NCBI RefSeq assembly: GCF_000526315.1
Contig: NZ_JAFV01000001.1
Coordinates: 62,001 to 126,000 of the forward strand
Length of the DNA stretch: 64,000 nt
From: Methylopila sp. 73B
GTDB taxonomy: Bacteria > Pseudomonadota > Alphaproteobacteria > Rhizobiales > Methylopilaceae
Direction: 5' to 3'
Position numbers and translations under genes: made by a program. Below, one piece after another: positions 1 to 9,198 of this stretch. Position 1 is the first letter of the stretch, and each line of letters begins with the position of its first letter. Under the pieces are notes generated by a model. That model was not told where the DNA came from, made no database searches, and saw only the letters and a program-made list of their open reading frames with translations.

Positions 1-1
1 G

Positions 2-418
2 ATCAACCACGCGCTCGATGGCGCGGGGACCGAGCGCTACAAGGTCGAGCCCTACGTGCTGGCGGCCGACGTCTATTCCGTCGCGCCGCATGTCGGACGC
101 GGCGGCTGGACCTGGTACACGGGTTCCGCCGCGTGGATGTACCGCGCGGGACTCGAGGGAATTCTTGGCGTCACCCGCGAAGGCGAACATCTGCGCATAG
201 CGCCGGTGATCCCGCCGTCGTGGGCTGGGTTCGAGGCGACCCTAACAATTGGCGCCACGGTCTACCGGTTAAGGGTGCAGCGGCCTGAGGCTGCCGACGA
301 CAAGCCCTGGCGGTGCACCCTCGACGGAGCATCGCTCGATCGGGCCGACGACGGCGTACTGATCCCGCTCGATGGACTCGACCATGAGCTGACCCTCACG
401 GCAGGTGCCGCCGCATAG
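2..418 (+). CDS. ndvB: Cyclic beta-1,2-glucan synthase, C-terminal end (partial)
   Basis: The open frame runs in from the left edge (frame 2) and ends at TAG 416-418, so only about the last 138 residues are visible. The stretch reading YKVEPYVLAADVYSV, then GGWTWYTGSA and GLEGILG, matches the end of the GH94 glucan-phosphorylase-like domain of NdvB/ChvB. That inner-membrane enzyme makes periplasmic cyclic beta-1,2-glucan, used for osmotic adaptation and host interaction. The N-terminal glycosyltransferase and membrane segments would lie outside the window. The extreme C-terminus is a small beta-rich tail with no known catalytic role. Recognition is from family knowledge; no upstream residues are available to confirm. 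Confidence 0.85.
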   Translation: MNHALDGAGTERYKVEPYVLAADVYSVAPHVGRGGWTWYTGSAAWMYRAGLEGILGVTREGEHLRIAPVIPPSWAGFEATLTIGATVYRLRVQRPEAADDKPWRCTLDGASLDRADDGVLIPLDGLDHELTLTAGAAA

Positions 419-560
419 AAACCGCCGACGAAGTTCGCACCGAAGAACCGCGGTCGGCAGGCAGTGAAAGCCGGAGTGTCAGCCCTTAGGCATAGGCCCC
501 GGCTGCCCGACATCTGTCGGTGGTTGCGGTTGAGCGACCTTCCGGCCGTCCGCAATGGGT

Positions 561-2099
561 CGATTCCGTTGAAAAACTCGGCCATTGAAGCGATGCAGCG
601 TCGCTGATTCACTTCGCTCTATGAGCGGAGGGCGGCGGCGATGATGGGCGAGCGGCAAGTCGACCAAGCGGCGCTGTTCTATGAGTTCTCTCTCGAGCGG
701 CATGTGCCGCAAGATCACCTGCTGAGGGCGATCGACCGGTTCGTCGACCTGTCAGAGGTGCGGCGGGATCTGGCTCCCTTCTATAGCTCGATCGGGCGTC
801 CTTCGATCGACCCTGAGCTGCTGATCCGGATGCTGCTGGTCGGCTACTGCTTCGGCGTCCGGTCTGAGCGGCGGTTGTGCGAGGAGGTTCATCTGAACCT
901 CGCCTATCGCTGGTTCTGCGGGCTCGGCCTCGACGGCGACGTGCCGGACCACTCGACCTTCTCGAAGAACCGTCATGGCCGCTTCCGCGACAGCGACCTG
1001 CTGCGCAAGCTGTTCGAGACGGTCGTCCGGCGCTGCATGGCTGAGGGGCTTGTGGGCGGCGACGGCTTCGCGGTCGACGCCAGCCTGATCCGGGCCGACG
1101 CCAACCGTCAGCGCTCGGCGGAAGGCACGGACGAGGTCGACTGGGAAGAGTTGGCCGCGACGCGGCGCGCAGTCCGCGAGTACCTCGACACGCTCGACAA
1201 TGCGGCCTGGGGCGCGGCGAGCCCGACGACGCCGAAGTTCGTCTCGCGGTCGGATCCGGCCGCGCAGTGGACCGGCGCACACAAGGGCCACGCCTTCTTC
1301 GCCTACGCCACCAACTACCTGATCGACCTCGACCACGCGGTGATCGTCGACGTCGAGCCCAGCCGCGCCATCCGGCAGGCCGAGGTCGGCTCGGCCCGTA
1401 CCATGATCAACCGGACCCAGGACCGCTTCGGGCTCTGGCCCGAGCGGCTCGCAGCCGACAGCGCCTATGGTGCGGCCGAGATGCTCGCCTGGCTGGTGCA
1501 TGAGCGCGGGATCGAGCCGCACATCCCGGTGTTCGACAAGAGCGCTCGGACCGACGGCACGTTCAGCCGTTCGGACTTCCCCTATGACCACGCCCGCGAT
1601 CTTTACACCTGCCCGGCCGGGAACGAACTGAGACCTCGCCAGAGGGTCTACCGAACCTCGGCTCCGCTCGTCGACGACGACGGCATGATGCGCTACCGCG
1701 CGAGCAAGTTCGACTGCGACGCCTGCTCCCTGAAACCGCAGTGCTGCCCAAACGCGCCGGCCCGGAAGATCCCTCGCTCGATCCACGAGGGCGCTCGCGA
1801 CATGGCGAGGGACATTGCGAAGACCGACGCCTACACGGCCTCCCGGCGTGAGCGGAAGAAGGTCGAGATGCTGTTCGCGCACCTGAAGCGCATCCTGCGG
1901 CTCGACCGTCTAAGGCTTCGAGGGCCGTGCGGAGCCCGGGACGAGTTCCTGCTCGCCGCCACCGCCCAAAACCTCAGGAAGCTCGCAAAGATGGTCCTAG
2001 CGCCGAGCCCGATCCCGGCCTGAAAAGAGGAAAGGCCGCTCGTCTTCCGGCCGTCAGCTCGGATGCCCCGCCAAGCAACCGACTTCTTCAACGCAATCC
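561..2099 (+). mobile_element. IS1182-like insertion sequence, apparently complete
   Basis: One transposase gene is bracketed by imperfect terminal inverted repeats. The left arm lies near 563-582 (ATTCCGTTGAAAAACTCGG) and the right arm near 2079-2097, whose reverse complement reads ATTGCGTTGAAGAAGTCGG; about 16 of 19 bases agree. The span of about 1.54 kb is normal for the family. I could not see a convincing target-site duplication. The 142 bases between the glucan-synthase stop and the left arm contain no recognisable gene. Confidence 0.65.
641..2023 (+). CDS. IS1182-family transposase
   Basis: A 460-residue DDE transposase with the usual IS1182 layout. An N-terminal region (about 1-110) with the DUF772-type sequence ending in VPDHSTFSKNR is followed by a catalytic core: D146 in FAVDASLI, D273 in AADSAYG and E409 in RKKVEMLFAHLK. 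A cysteine cluster (C324, C359, C362, C368, C369) of zinc-knuckle type lies before the final catalytic helix, as in relatives. The frame is uninterrupted and full length, so the enzyme may be active. It moves the element that encloses it. Confidence 0.92.
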   Translation: MMGERQVDQAALFYEFSLERHVPQDHLLRAIDRFVDLSEVRRDLAPFYSSIGRPSIDPELLIRMLLVGYCFGVRSERRLCEEVHLNLAYRWFCGLGLDGDVPDHSTFSKNRHGRFRDSDLLRKLFETVVRRCMAEGLVGGDGFAVDASLIRADANRQRSAEGTDEVDWEELAATRRAVREYLDTLDNAAWGAASPTTPKFVSRSDPAAQWTGAHKGHAFFAYATNYLIDLDHAVIVDVEPSRAIRQAEVGSARTMINRTQDRFGLWPERLAADSAYGAAEMLAWLVHERGIEPHIPVFDKSARTDGTFSRSDFPYDHARDLYTCPAGNELRPRQRVYRTSAPLVDDDGMMRYRASKFDCDACSLKPQCCPNAPARKIPRSIHEGARDMARDIAKTDAYTASRRERKKVEMLFAHLKRILRLDRLRLRGPCGARDEFLLAATAQNLRKLAKMVLAPSPIPA

Positions 2100-2154
2100 G
2101 CCAGGAGCGGACGATGATGCATTCGCCGAAAGCGGACCCCTTCGCCTCGTGCCT

Positions 2155-3078
2155 CTACATCCCTCGGAGATGCTCAAGCGCACGGGGCGGTAGCTGATCG
2201 GAGTTCACGCTGCCCGGCGGCGGCTTGAAGCGCTCGACGTCGCGGACCGGCGGCATGCCGAACATGCGCGCGTATTCTCGGCTGAACTGCGAGGGGCTCT
2301 CGTAGCCGACCGAGAAGGCGATCGCCGCGGCGTCGCGAGGCTCGAACAGCAGCATCCTCCTTGCCTTCAGTAGGCGCAGCCGCTTCTGGTACTGGATCGG
2401 CGTCATCGCCGTGACCGCCCTGAAGTGGCGGTAAAAGGTCGCCACGCTCATGCCCACCGTCGTTGCAAGGGGCTCCACCCGGAAGGGCTCGGCGAAATGC
2501 GCCCGGATCCAGTCGATCGCGCGGCGTACCTGCGCCCAGCGGCTGTCGGCACGCGCCATCTCGCGCAGCACGTCGCCCTGTGGCCCCTGCAGGACGCGGA
2601 AGAGGATCTCGCGCTCAATCAGAGGCGCAAGCACCTGCGCCTCGTCAGGCTGGTCCATCAGCCTCATGAGACGGAGCCATGCGTCTATCAGCTCGGGAGT
2701 GGCCTTCGAGGCCTTGAACGACGCCGCGTTGCGGTCAGCTGACGTCCTGTCGGCGTCGGACAGCACGGTGGCGATGGTGGCGGGATCCAAAGCCAAGCTG
2801 AGCGCGAGATATGGCCGGCCCGGCCGGTCCGAACTGACCTGTCCGATGGCCGGGAGGTCGACGGGGACGACGAAGTAAGTCGCCTCCTCGAAGCCAAGGA
2901 CCCGGTCCCCGACGGACAGGCTCTTCGCGCCCTGCAGGACGAGGTGGAGCATCGGCTCATAGACTTGGTCCGAGCAGGCCTCGGCGCGGACCATCGACAC
3001 GCGAGGCAACCCGGTCGCAGTCCATGTGTCGCCCGCGCGCATGACAATGCGGCGCAGCTCGTCCATCGCGTCATTCAT
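2155..3078 (-). CDS. AraC-family transcriptional regulator (AraC_N type)
   Basis: About 307 residues from the chosen ATG at 3078. The N-terminal half is the AraC_N cupin-like ligand domain, with LVLQGAKSLSVGD and FVVPVDLPAIGQV. The C-terminal 100 residues hold two helix-turn-helix units, recognisable from VGMSVATFYRHFR and FSVGYESPSQFSREYARMFG. The frame stays open to another ATG at 3159. I prefer 3078 because conserved sequence begins there and because a palindrome (3092-3108) then falls in the promoter. The gene is divergent from the short-chain dehydrogenase at 3238, a common arrangement in which the AraC protein controls its neighbour. The inducer cannot be told from sequence. Confidence 0.88.
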   Translation of the reverse strand: MNDAMDELRRIVMRAGDTWTATGLPRVSMVRAEACSDQVYEPMLHLVLQGAKSLSVGDRVLGFEEATYFVVPVDLPAIGQVSSDRPGRPYLALSLALDPATIATVLSDADRTSADRNAASFKASKATPELIDAWLRLMRLMDQPDEAQVLAPLIEREILFRVLQGPQGDVLREMARADSRWAQVRRAIDWIRAHFAEPFRVEPLATTVGMSVATFYRHFRAVTAMTPIQYQKRLRLLKARRMLLFEPRDAAAIAFSVGYESPSQFSREYARMFGMPPVRDVERFKPPPGSVNSDQLPPRALEHLRGM

Positions 3079-3091
3079 GTCCGGGAGGTGG

Positions 3092-3108
3092 GAAGCGCCC
3101 GGCGCTTC
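3092..3108. promoter_or_regulatory. Candidate operator palindrome between araC-like and SDR genes
   Basis: Perfect 7-bp arms GAAGCGC/GCGCTTC around a CCG centre, 14 bp upstream of the chosen AraC start and about 130 bp upstream of the divergent dehydrogenase. Position suggests autoregulation or shared control. It could also be a chance GC-rich palindrome. Confidence 0.35.
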
Positions 3109-3237
3109 ACAAGCGCGATGGAAGGAATAGGCAAGGATGCGCGAGGATGCGGCACGCAAGCGGGGTCGCCTCGCCCCACTTCAGGATCGACGACGAGGCC
3201 GGACTTCGCAACTCGCCCATCCAAGGAAAAATCCATC

Positions 3238-3990
3238 ATGAAGCTGAACGGGAAAGTCGCCGTCGTGACCGGCGCGTCGAGCGGCATCGGCGCAGGCATC
3301 GCCAAGGCGCTCGGCGCGGAAGGTGCCTCGGTCGTCGTGAACTACGTGAAGAGCAAGCAGGGCGCCGACGCCGTCGCAGCGTCGATCGAGGCGGCGGGCG
3401 GGACGGCGGTCGCCGTCCAGGCCGATATGAGCAAGTCGTCCGACGTCGTGCGCCTCTTCGACCGCGTGAAGGCCGATCACGGCAAGCTGGACGTGCTGGT
3501 GAACAACGCGGGCGTCGCGGTGTTCGAAATGGTCGCCGACATGACCGAGGACGCTTTCCACAAACAGTTCGACGTCAACGTTCTCGGCTACTTCCTGGCG
3601 GTCCGCGAGGCGCTGAAGCACTTCGGCCCGGCCGGCGGCAGCATCATTAACATCAGCTCGATCCTGAGCACCGACCCCTACCTCGCATCCAGCGTCTACG
3701 CGGCGACTAAGGGGGCCGTCGATACGATGACGTTCGCGCTGGCCCGCGAGCTTGGAGCTCGGGGCATCCGAGTGAACTCCATCCTGCCAGGCCATACGAA
3801 CACGCCCGCCACAGACGGCAACTTCGCCGGCGAATTCGGCGAGAAGCTGGTCGCAGGCACGCCGCTCGGCCGCTTCGGGGAGCCTGAAGACATTGCGCCG
3901 GTCGCGGTGTTTCTTGCGTCGGAGGACTCGCACTGGGTCACGGGCGAGTCGATCCGGGCGGCGGGCGGCGTGCGCGGGGTCGGATACTGA
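3238..3990 (+). CDS. SDR-family NAD(P)-dependent oxidoreductase
   Basis: A 250-residue classical short-chain dehydrogenase. The cofactor motif TGASSGIG is at 11-18, NNAG at 89-92, the catalytic serine in NISSI (about 140) and the YAATK dyad at Y154/K158. The C-terminus has the usual PLGRFGEPEDIA block and a SSGxxxVTG-like end. The start was chosen at 3238 because AAGGA lies 11-15 bases upstream and homology begins at MKLNGKVAVVTG. An upstream in-frame extension is unlikely. The substrate is unknown; FabG-like carbonyl reduction is the generic expectation. It pairs with the divergent AraC regulator and lies in an island rich in carbonyl-handling enzymes. Confidence 0.92.
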   Translation: MKLNGKVAVVTGASSGIGAGIAKALGAEGASVVVNYVKSKQGADAVAASIEAAGGTAVAVQADMSKSSDVVRLFDRVKADHGKLDVLVNNAGVAVFEMVADMTEDAFHKQFDVNVLGYFLAVREALKHFGPAGGSIINISSILSTDPYLASSVYAATKGAVDTMTFALARELGARGIRVNSILPGHTNTPATDGNFAGEFGEKLVAGTPLGRFGEPEDIAPVAVFLASEDSHWVTGESIRAAGGVRGVGY

Positions 3991-4191
3991 ACGGCCGCAG
4001 ACCCATCAACTGCGGCGCTCGTACACACGAGCGCCGCGTCGGTCGTGTCGCAGCCCTAAATCGCCAGCGAGGGGAGAACGCCATCGGAGGGCATCGACCC
4101 GCAGGGCGTCGCCTCCGCGCCGGGAGGGCGCGCTTGGTCGCGTTCCGATGAGCGGACCTATCAGAGGCCAGCTATGGGTCAGGCCCGGCTC

Positions 4192-6216
4192 TCAGGCCGC
4201 GGCCCAAACCTGATTGAGGATCTTGGCGGCGATCGCCGCTTTATCTTGCGGCAGGAAGCGTCCGTAGTGCTTGGCGATCATCTCCGGCGTATCCTGGATC
4301 GCGTAGCTCGCCTGCTCGTAGGAACCTGTCTGTTTAAGGATGTGCGTTGCGAGCACGTCCCGAACGTTGTGCGGGCCGTGCGGAAGCAGCCCTTCGATCG
4401 CGCCGCGGCCGGTGTAGGGATTGTAGATCCCATAGCGCTGAATCGTGAGGCGCCACGCCTCGTAGAAGGTCGTCTGATTGTAGGCGGCTTGCGCGCTCGT
4501 CCGCTTCACGGTCTTCACGAAGAACGTGCCGGGATCAGCAGCAGGACCCAGGAGACGCCGGCGATGCCGATCGACCCAGGCCTCGATCATCCCGTAGAGC
4601 CCGCCGAGGTCGGGCAGGACGAGCCGGAACGGCTTCGATCCGAAGAACGACGAATGGGCGTTCTTGAATGCGATCGACGGGATCAGCACCTCCCATCCTG
4701 CTTCCCGCGGGTTCCATCGCAGTTCACCGCGCCGCAACTCCTCAAGGCGTCGTTCGGTGGTCGGAATGCGGTCGCGCGGACAGACAAGAAGCTCCCTGAG
4801 ATTGCGCTGGCGCAAACCGAGGTGCAGACCGAGCCGGAGCATCAGGAACGATCGGACGGCTTCGGCCGCCGCGCGCGGATGCGTCTTCTCGTTCGGCATC
4901 AACCTCACGATCTCGTCCGTGATCTTGCGGTACTCCGCGAGCGGGCTGGCGGCTTCGAGGACCGGCAGGATCGGCTCGAACGGATCCCGATGCACGCGGG
5001 CGACGCGGCTGATCTCCTTGATCCGACTGCGAGCGTGTCGATGCATGGCGTCGCATGCGCCATCCCAGTCGTCCTTTGCGGATGCGATGTCGTCCGACGA
5101 CACCAGGTCGGGAATAGGCGCGAGATGTTCCGCGAGACTCGGCGTCTGCCGCAGCCAGCCGGTTTCGGCTCTGACGAGCGACAACACGATGGAGAGCATG
5201 TCCGCCTCCCACGCCGTGTAGAAGCCGCGGCGCTTCTCTCGCCAGGAGAGATACCAGTCCCAGACCGCCGGAAAGACGAGCAGGGCCAGGGTGAGCTTGT
5301 CCAGATCGACGCCGCAGCCGGCGACCTCGCTATCCGGGTCCGCGGCGAGGGCGCCGAACATCAACGCGAAGTGCTCGACTTTCTGCGCGGCCGTCTCGGC
5401 GTTCCACACCCCCGTGCGGCGCAAGCCTCGAGCCGTCAGGGTGGCGGTCTTGAACCGAATGAGATCCGCCATTTCTGATCTCAGGCGTTCCGGCGCGACG
5501 GTGAGGGCGCTGCTGCGTGCGGAGGGAAGCGTCACCCCCGCGCCGAGAAGCCTGGCGTTCAACCCGACGAAGCGCAGCGCGTAACGGGTCTTGCTGGCCG
5601 CCGCCTGGAAGCGGCGGTAATCGGTGGACCCGCTGATGACCACCTTTCGGACCCAGCTCAGGATCTCTTGCTGTTCCGCTGCGGAGCGGCGCGGAAAATC
5701 ATCGGGAAGGTGCCACGCCAGCCGTCGGCGTTCGGATGGCGCGATGGGCGCGACGCCCTTAGCCGTCCTTGTGCGTCCTCGACCTTCGAGCTTCGCTTCG
5801 AAGTATCCGTCAGGCAGCCGATAGCGGCGCTCGATCGCTCGGAGGGCTGTGAAGCTGACGGCGTTCGAAGGCATGGAAGACCCCCTGCGCCACATCGCTA
5901 AGGCGTTCAGCGATGGAGTGGGACCGGCAACGAGGAGCGCGGCGTGAAGCGACCGCGGGCTGTCGCCATGCCGCGCCATGTGCAGACTTAAAGCTTCGCC
6001 CAAGTTCGACGGATCGCTCCATGTGGTCCGAAGCGGGCTCGGCTGGCCTTCGTTCTTCGGCGCGCGCTTCGCCTTTGCGTCTGCGGGAGGTCGGCGTGTT
6101 CTCCCGACAGGCGCGTCGGTCGCAGTGGCGGCATGCCGAGGTCGCGTCGGAGGATCGCCGGCGGCTCGGCAGATGGCGTCGCAGAGAGGCTGGAGATCAC
6201 CGCGACATCGATCCAA
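4192..6216 (-). CDS. Large tyrosine recombinase / integrase
   Basis: Up to 674 residues. The catalytic domain is C-terminal: an Arg in LRQRNLREL (about 480-490), a Lys in FKNAH, the HxxR box H616-R619 in HGPHNVRD, and the nucleophile Y651 in KHYGRF. These are the residues expected of a phage-type site-specific recombinase. Upstream, residues about 75-140 look like a helical DNA-binding segment, resembling the XRE-like region of some large integrases. The first 60 or so residues are low-complexity, so the true start may lie further in. No matching att repeat was found at its borders. It is likely the integration enzyme, or a relic of it, for this accessory region. Confidence 0.85.
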   Translation of the reverse strand: MDRCRGDLQPLCDAICRAAGDPPTRPRHAATATDAPVGRTRRPPADAKAKRAPKNEGQPSPLRTTWSDPSNLGEALSLHMARHGDSPRSLHAALLVAGPTPSLNALAMWRRGSSMPSNAVSFTALRAIERRYRLPDGYFEAKLEGRGRTRTAKGVAPIAPSERRRLAWHLPDDFPRRSAAEQQEILSWVRKVVISGSTDYRRFQAAASKTRYALRFVGLNARLLGAGVTLPSARSSALTVAPERLRSEMADLIRFKTATLTARGLRRTGVWNAETAAQKVEHFALMFGALAADPDSEVAGCGVDLDKLTLALLVFPAVWDWYLSWREKRRGFYTAWEADMLSIVLSLVRAETGWLRQTPSLAEHLAPIPDLVSSDDIASAKDDWDGACDAMHRHARSRIKEISRVARVHRDPFEPILPVLEAASPLAEYRKITDEIVRLMPNEKTHPRAAAEAVRSFLMLRLGLHLGLRQRNLRELLVCPRDRIPTTERRLEELRRGELRWNPREAGWEVLIPSIAFKNAHSSFFGSKPFRLVLPDLGGLYGMIEAWVDRHRRRLLGPAADPGTFFVKTVKRTSAQAAYNQTTFYEAWRLTIQRYGIYNPYTGRGAIEGLLPHGPHNVRDVLATHILKQTGSYEQASYAIQDTPEMIAKHYGRFLPQDKAAIAAKILNQVWAAA

Positions 6217-6360
6217 CGTCCTCGGTAGGCTCGCGGACAGAGCTAACCGTTCCGTCGGCCCGAACGCCTGCTCAGAGGCGCGGGAGGGAGCGCCTCGGAA
6301 TGCAGGGCAACTTTCAGCTCACATCGGTTCAGATCGGCAAGATTGGAGAGGCCGTGGTCA

Positions 6361-6589
6361 GCTCGGCTACCTGCCGTTCGCGCAGTCCGGCGGGCAGCTC
6401 CTATTCCACCTGATCAGCCGCCTCTACGAACAAACTTCGATCATCGTCACCACCAACCTCGCCTTCGGCGAATGGCCGAGCGTGTTCGGCGACGCCAAGA
6501 TGACCACTGCGCTGCTCGACCGGCTCACCCACCACTGCGACATCGTCGAGACCGGCAACGAAAGCTGGCGCTTCAAGAACCGCGCCTGA
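6361..6589 (+). pseudogene. istB: IstB-like ATP-binding protein of an IS21 element, C-terminal remnant
   Basis: The frame reads [35 protein letters not shown] and [12 protein letters not shown], then stops. This is the conserved end of the IS21 transposition helper ATPase IstB. The Walker A half and the istA transposase are absent, so only about 76 codons remain and the element cannot move by itself. Homology begins abruptly near 6361 where the sequence changes character, marking the deletion or insertion joint. Confidence 0.85.
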
Positions 6590-6692
6590 CCTCCGTCCCC
6601 GAACCCAGCCCACTGGACGTCGATCCCGCCGACGCTGCGCAACCCCGATTAGCTCCGCGCCGGCGGGATCAACACCGCGCAGCCAGCTTCAG

Positions 6693-6738
6693 GGGGTCAA
6701 CATTGGACGCCGATAAGGGGTCAAAGTTCAGCGCCGAT
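6693..6738 (+). repeat. IS21-family right-end terminal repeats
   Basis: Two 22-bp direct repeats (6693-6714 and 6717-6738), each beginning GGGGTCAA and ending CGCCGAT, differ at about five positions. Multiple terminal repeats of this type are the transposase-binding sites at the ends of IS21 elements. The outer tip is TGACAC near 6743, exactly where the neighbouring IS630 remnant starts. Confidence 0.7.
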
Positions 6739-6742
6739 TGAC

Positions 6743-7012
6743 ACTGATCTGCGCAGCAAGCTCAGTCAGCGTCATGTCGGTCGTGCGGGCGAGTTCCAGC
6801 ACGTAGTCGCGGTGCGGATCGAGCTTCGAGCGCCGCGGCTGGCCCTGCCGGCCGGGCGTGCGGTCGCCGCTCTGGCGCGCCTGACGCACCCAGCGGATCG
6901 CCGTCGCGATCCCGACCCCGAACCGGGCCGCCGCATGCCGCGCCGGCGTCCCGTTCTTCAACGCCGCATCGATCACCCGGTCCCGAAGGTCTTGGCCGTA
7001 CGCCCGAGCCAT
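6743..7012 (-). pseudogene. IS630-family transposase, N-terminal remnant
   Basis: About 88 codons reading MARAYGQDLRDRVIDAAL and then a helix-turn-helix with FGVGIATAIRWVRQAR, followed by SKLDPHRDYVLEL. This is the N-terminal DNA-binding half of an IS630-type transposase. The catalytic DDE half is missing. The frame is cut at the end of the IS21 remnant, so the IS21 element probably inserted into or next to this gene. Confidence 0.8.
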
Positions 7013-7454
7013 CCTTCATTCCTCCGCCGCATCAACGACAAAGGACTCGCACAGCTCAGGCGTCAGCGGAATCCCGCACCAGAATCGGAAAACGACGGAC
7101 CCGCTCTAGCGGCGCTTGGCGGCTTCCCGCCAGATAGACGAGCGTCAAAAGGCGTTCGCAAAAACTGACGACCGTCAGGGCGTCGCGCCTGCGCGTGAAG
7201 CTTGATGCGGGTGAGGCGACATCCTGGGACTTCGTCGAAATGTCGGCCGGCCCACGATCGCGGCTGAAAAAGCGGACTATGCACACCGGTTCGGTGAACA
7301 CGCTTCGGCATGTCTCGATGGCCGTCGCGATCGACGGATTCACGATCTCGGCGCTTCGCGCCGCCTCGATCTGACGCCTCCGCTGGCCGCCCGAAGCAGG
7401 TCCGGAGCGCGGATCGCATCTGCTTTCGCTGGGGCCTTTTGGAAGGATAAGCGA
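7013..7454. other. Non-coding stretch, 442 bases
   Basis: No gene was recognised on either strand. Short open frames here have no familiar motif, and codon bias differs between them. The stretch lies between IS debris and the carbonyl-detoxification genes and presumably contains the promoter for 7455. Confidence 0.5.
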
Positions 7455-7754
7455 ATGGTCAAGTTTGCACTTTTCGTCACCATGGAGGCCAAGCCCGGAA
7501 AAGAAGCGGAGGTCGAGGCGTTCCTGAAAGACGGCCTGCCAATTGTTCAAAACGAAGCGGGAACCGTCGTGTGGTTCGGCGCCCGCATGGGACCCTCGAC
7601 GTTCGCAATCTTCGACGCGTTTCCCGATGAAGCGGGGCGGCAAGCGCACCTCTCCGGCCTTGTCGCGGCGGCTCTGATGGAGAAGACGCCCGAGCTTTTC
7701 GCCTCGGCTCCCCGGATCGAAAGGCTCGATGTGCTCGCGGCGAAGCTGCCCTGA
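7455..7754 (+). CDS. ABM-superfamily putative monooxygenase
   Basis: A 99-residue protein covering one antibiotic-biosynthesis-monooxygenase (ABM) ferredoxin-like fold. It begins MVKFALFVTMEAKPGKEAEVE and has the central FAIFDAFPDEAGRQAHL strand-helix pattern. Family members act as cofactor-free quinol or aromatic monooxygenases, or as small dimeric stress proteins of unclear activity. AAGGA about 8 bases upstream supports the start. It lies 67 bases ahead of formaldehyde dehydrogenase in the same direction, so co-transcription is likely. Confidence 0.85.
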   Translation: MVKFALFVTMEAKPGKEAEVEAFLKDGLPIVQNEAGTVVWFGARMGPSTFAIFDAFPDEAGRQAHLSGLVAAALMEKTPELFASAPRIERLDVLAAKLP

Positions 7755-7821
7755 GACGCCGCGACGGTCACGTGCTGGACCTGCCTGGATCTATCCGTAA
7801 CCAAGGGAAGGAGAAGCAGTT

Positions 7822-9021
7822 ATGCCGTCAGGAAACCGAGTCGTCACGTATATGGGGCCGAGAAAAGTCGAGCTCCAAACCTTCGACTATCCAAAGCTCG
7901 TCGATCCGAAGGGCAACAAGACGCCGCACGGGGCGATTCTTCAGCTGGTCACCACCAATATCTGCGGCAGCGATCAGCACATCTACCGCGGCCGGTTCCC
8001 CGCTCCCTCGGGCATGGTGTTGGGCCACGAGATGACCGGCGAGGTGATCGAGACCGGGCCCGACGTGCACTTCATAAAGAAGGGCGACCTCTGCTCGGTC
8101 CCGTTCAACGTCTCATGCGGGCGGTGCCGCAACTGCAAGGAGCGACACACGGACACCTGCATGAACGTCAACGACGAGGTCGACTGCGGCGCGTATGGAT
8201 TCAATCTAGGCGGCTGGCAGGGCGGGCAGTCGGACTACCTCATGGTCCCGTACGCCGACTGGAACCTGCTTCGCTTCCCCGACAAGGATCAGGCGCTGGC
8301 GAAGATCAAGGACTTGACGTTGCTCTCCGACATTCTGCCGACGGGCTTTCACGGCTGCGTTCAGGCGGGCGTCAAATACGGCTCGACGGTCTATATCGCG
8401 GGCGCAGGCCCCGTCGGCCGATGCGCCGCCGCATCCGCCCAGCTCCTCGGCGCCTCGTGCATCATCGTGGGCGACTCCAACCCCGGACGTCTCGCGCTCG
8501 TGAAGAGCGCCGGCTACGAGACCGTGGACATATCCTCCGCGACGCCGGTCCCTGATCAGATCGAGGCGATCCTCGGCGCGCGCGAGGTGGACTGCGGCGT
8601 CGACGCCGTCGGCTTCGAGGCGCACGGCAACGGACCCGGAGCCGGCGAGGATCCCGCCGCCGTCCTCAATACGATGATCGAGATCGTGCGCGCCAACGGG
8701 GCCGTGGGCGCACCGGGTATCTACACGGCCGGAGATCCCGAAGCCATCGACGCGGACGCCAAAGTCGGGAGGTATCGCATCGACTTCGGCAAGGCCTGGA
8801 TCAAGTCGCCTCACATCTCGGCCGGCCAGGCACCTATCATGCACTACAACCGCGATCTGATGATGGCGATCCTCTGGGATCGCATGCCCTACCTGTCGAA
8901 GGTCGTGAACGTCGAGGTCATCCCGCTCGAAAAGGCGACCGAGGCGTACCGCCTGTTCGATGAGGGCGCGCCCAAGAAGTTTGTCATCGATCCGCACAAC
9001 ACGACGAAACTGGCGGCCTGA
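7822..9021 (+). CDS. fdhA: Glutathione-independent formaldehyde dehydrogenase
   Basis: A 399-residue zinc-dependent alcohol-dehydrogenase-family enzyme. Catalytic zinc ligands C48 (NICGSD) and H69-E70 (GHEMTGE) are present, and the structural zinc lobe has C99, C102, C105 and C113. The Rossmann motif GAGPVG follows at about residue 193. The length and sequence, including YGFNLGGWQGGQ, are those of Pseudomonas putida-type FdhA. That enzyme oxidises formaldehyde, and some other aldehydes by dismutation, with tightly bound NAD and without glutathione. GGAAGGAG upstream sets the start. It is the centre of a carbonyl-handling gene group. Confidence 0.93.
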   Translation: MPSGNRVVTYMGPRKVELQTFDYPKLVDPKGNKTPHGAILQLVTTNICGSDQHIYRGRFPAPSGMVLGHEMTGEVIETGPDVHFIKKGDLCSVPFNVSCGRCRNCKERHTDTCMNVNDEVDCGAYGFNLGGWQGGQSDYLMVPYADWNLLRFPDKDQALAKIKDLTLLSDILPTGFHGCVQAGVKYGSTVYIAGAGPVGRCAAASAQLLGASCIIVGDSNPGRLALVKSAGYETVDISSATPVPDQIEAILGAREVDCGVDAVGFEAHGNGPGAGEDPAAVLNTMIEIVRANGAVGAPGIYTAGDPEAIDADAKVGRYRIDFGKAWIKSPHISAGQAPIMHYNRDLMMAILWDRMPYLSKVVNVEVIPLEKATEAYRLFDEGAPKKFVIDPHNTTKLAA

Positions 9022-9198
9022 GTCGCCGGCGGACGGCGCGCCTCGTCGAGGCGCTCCGATCCGCCAATCGCGGACGCCGCGCCGGACCGTCGAGCGTCCG
9101 CGTCCTCCGGAAGTGCAAGGCGAGACCCCGGCGAACGCGGCAAGGGCCGCACCTCGGCGGCCCAAGCCGTTCGAACAGCAGCATGCAGGAGATCTCTC

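Noticed and set aside
4150-6330. attL/attR copies of the tRNA-Gln 3' end flanking the integrase
   Set aside because: I looked for the GGTTCGAATCC-type segment near the tyrosine recombinase and found none, so a tRNA-bounded island is not claimed as proven.
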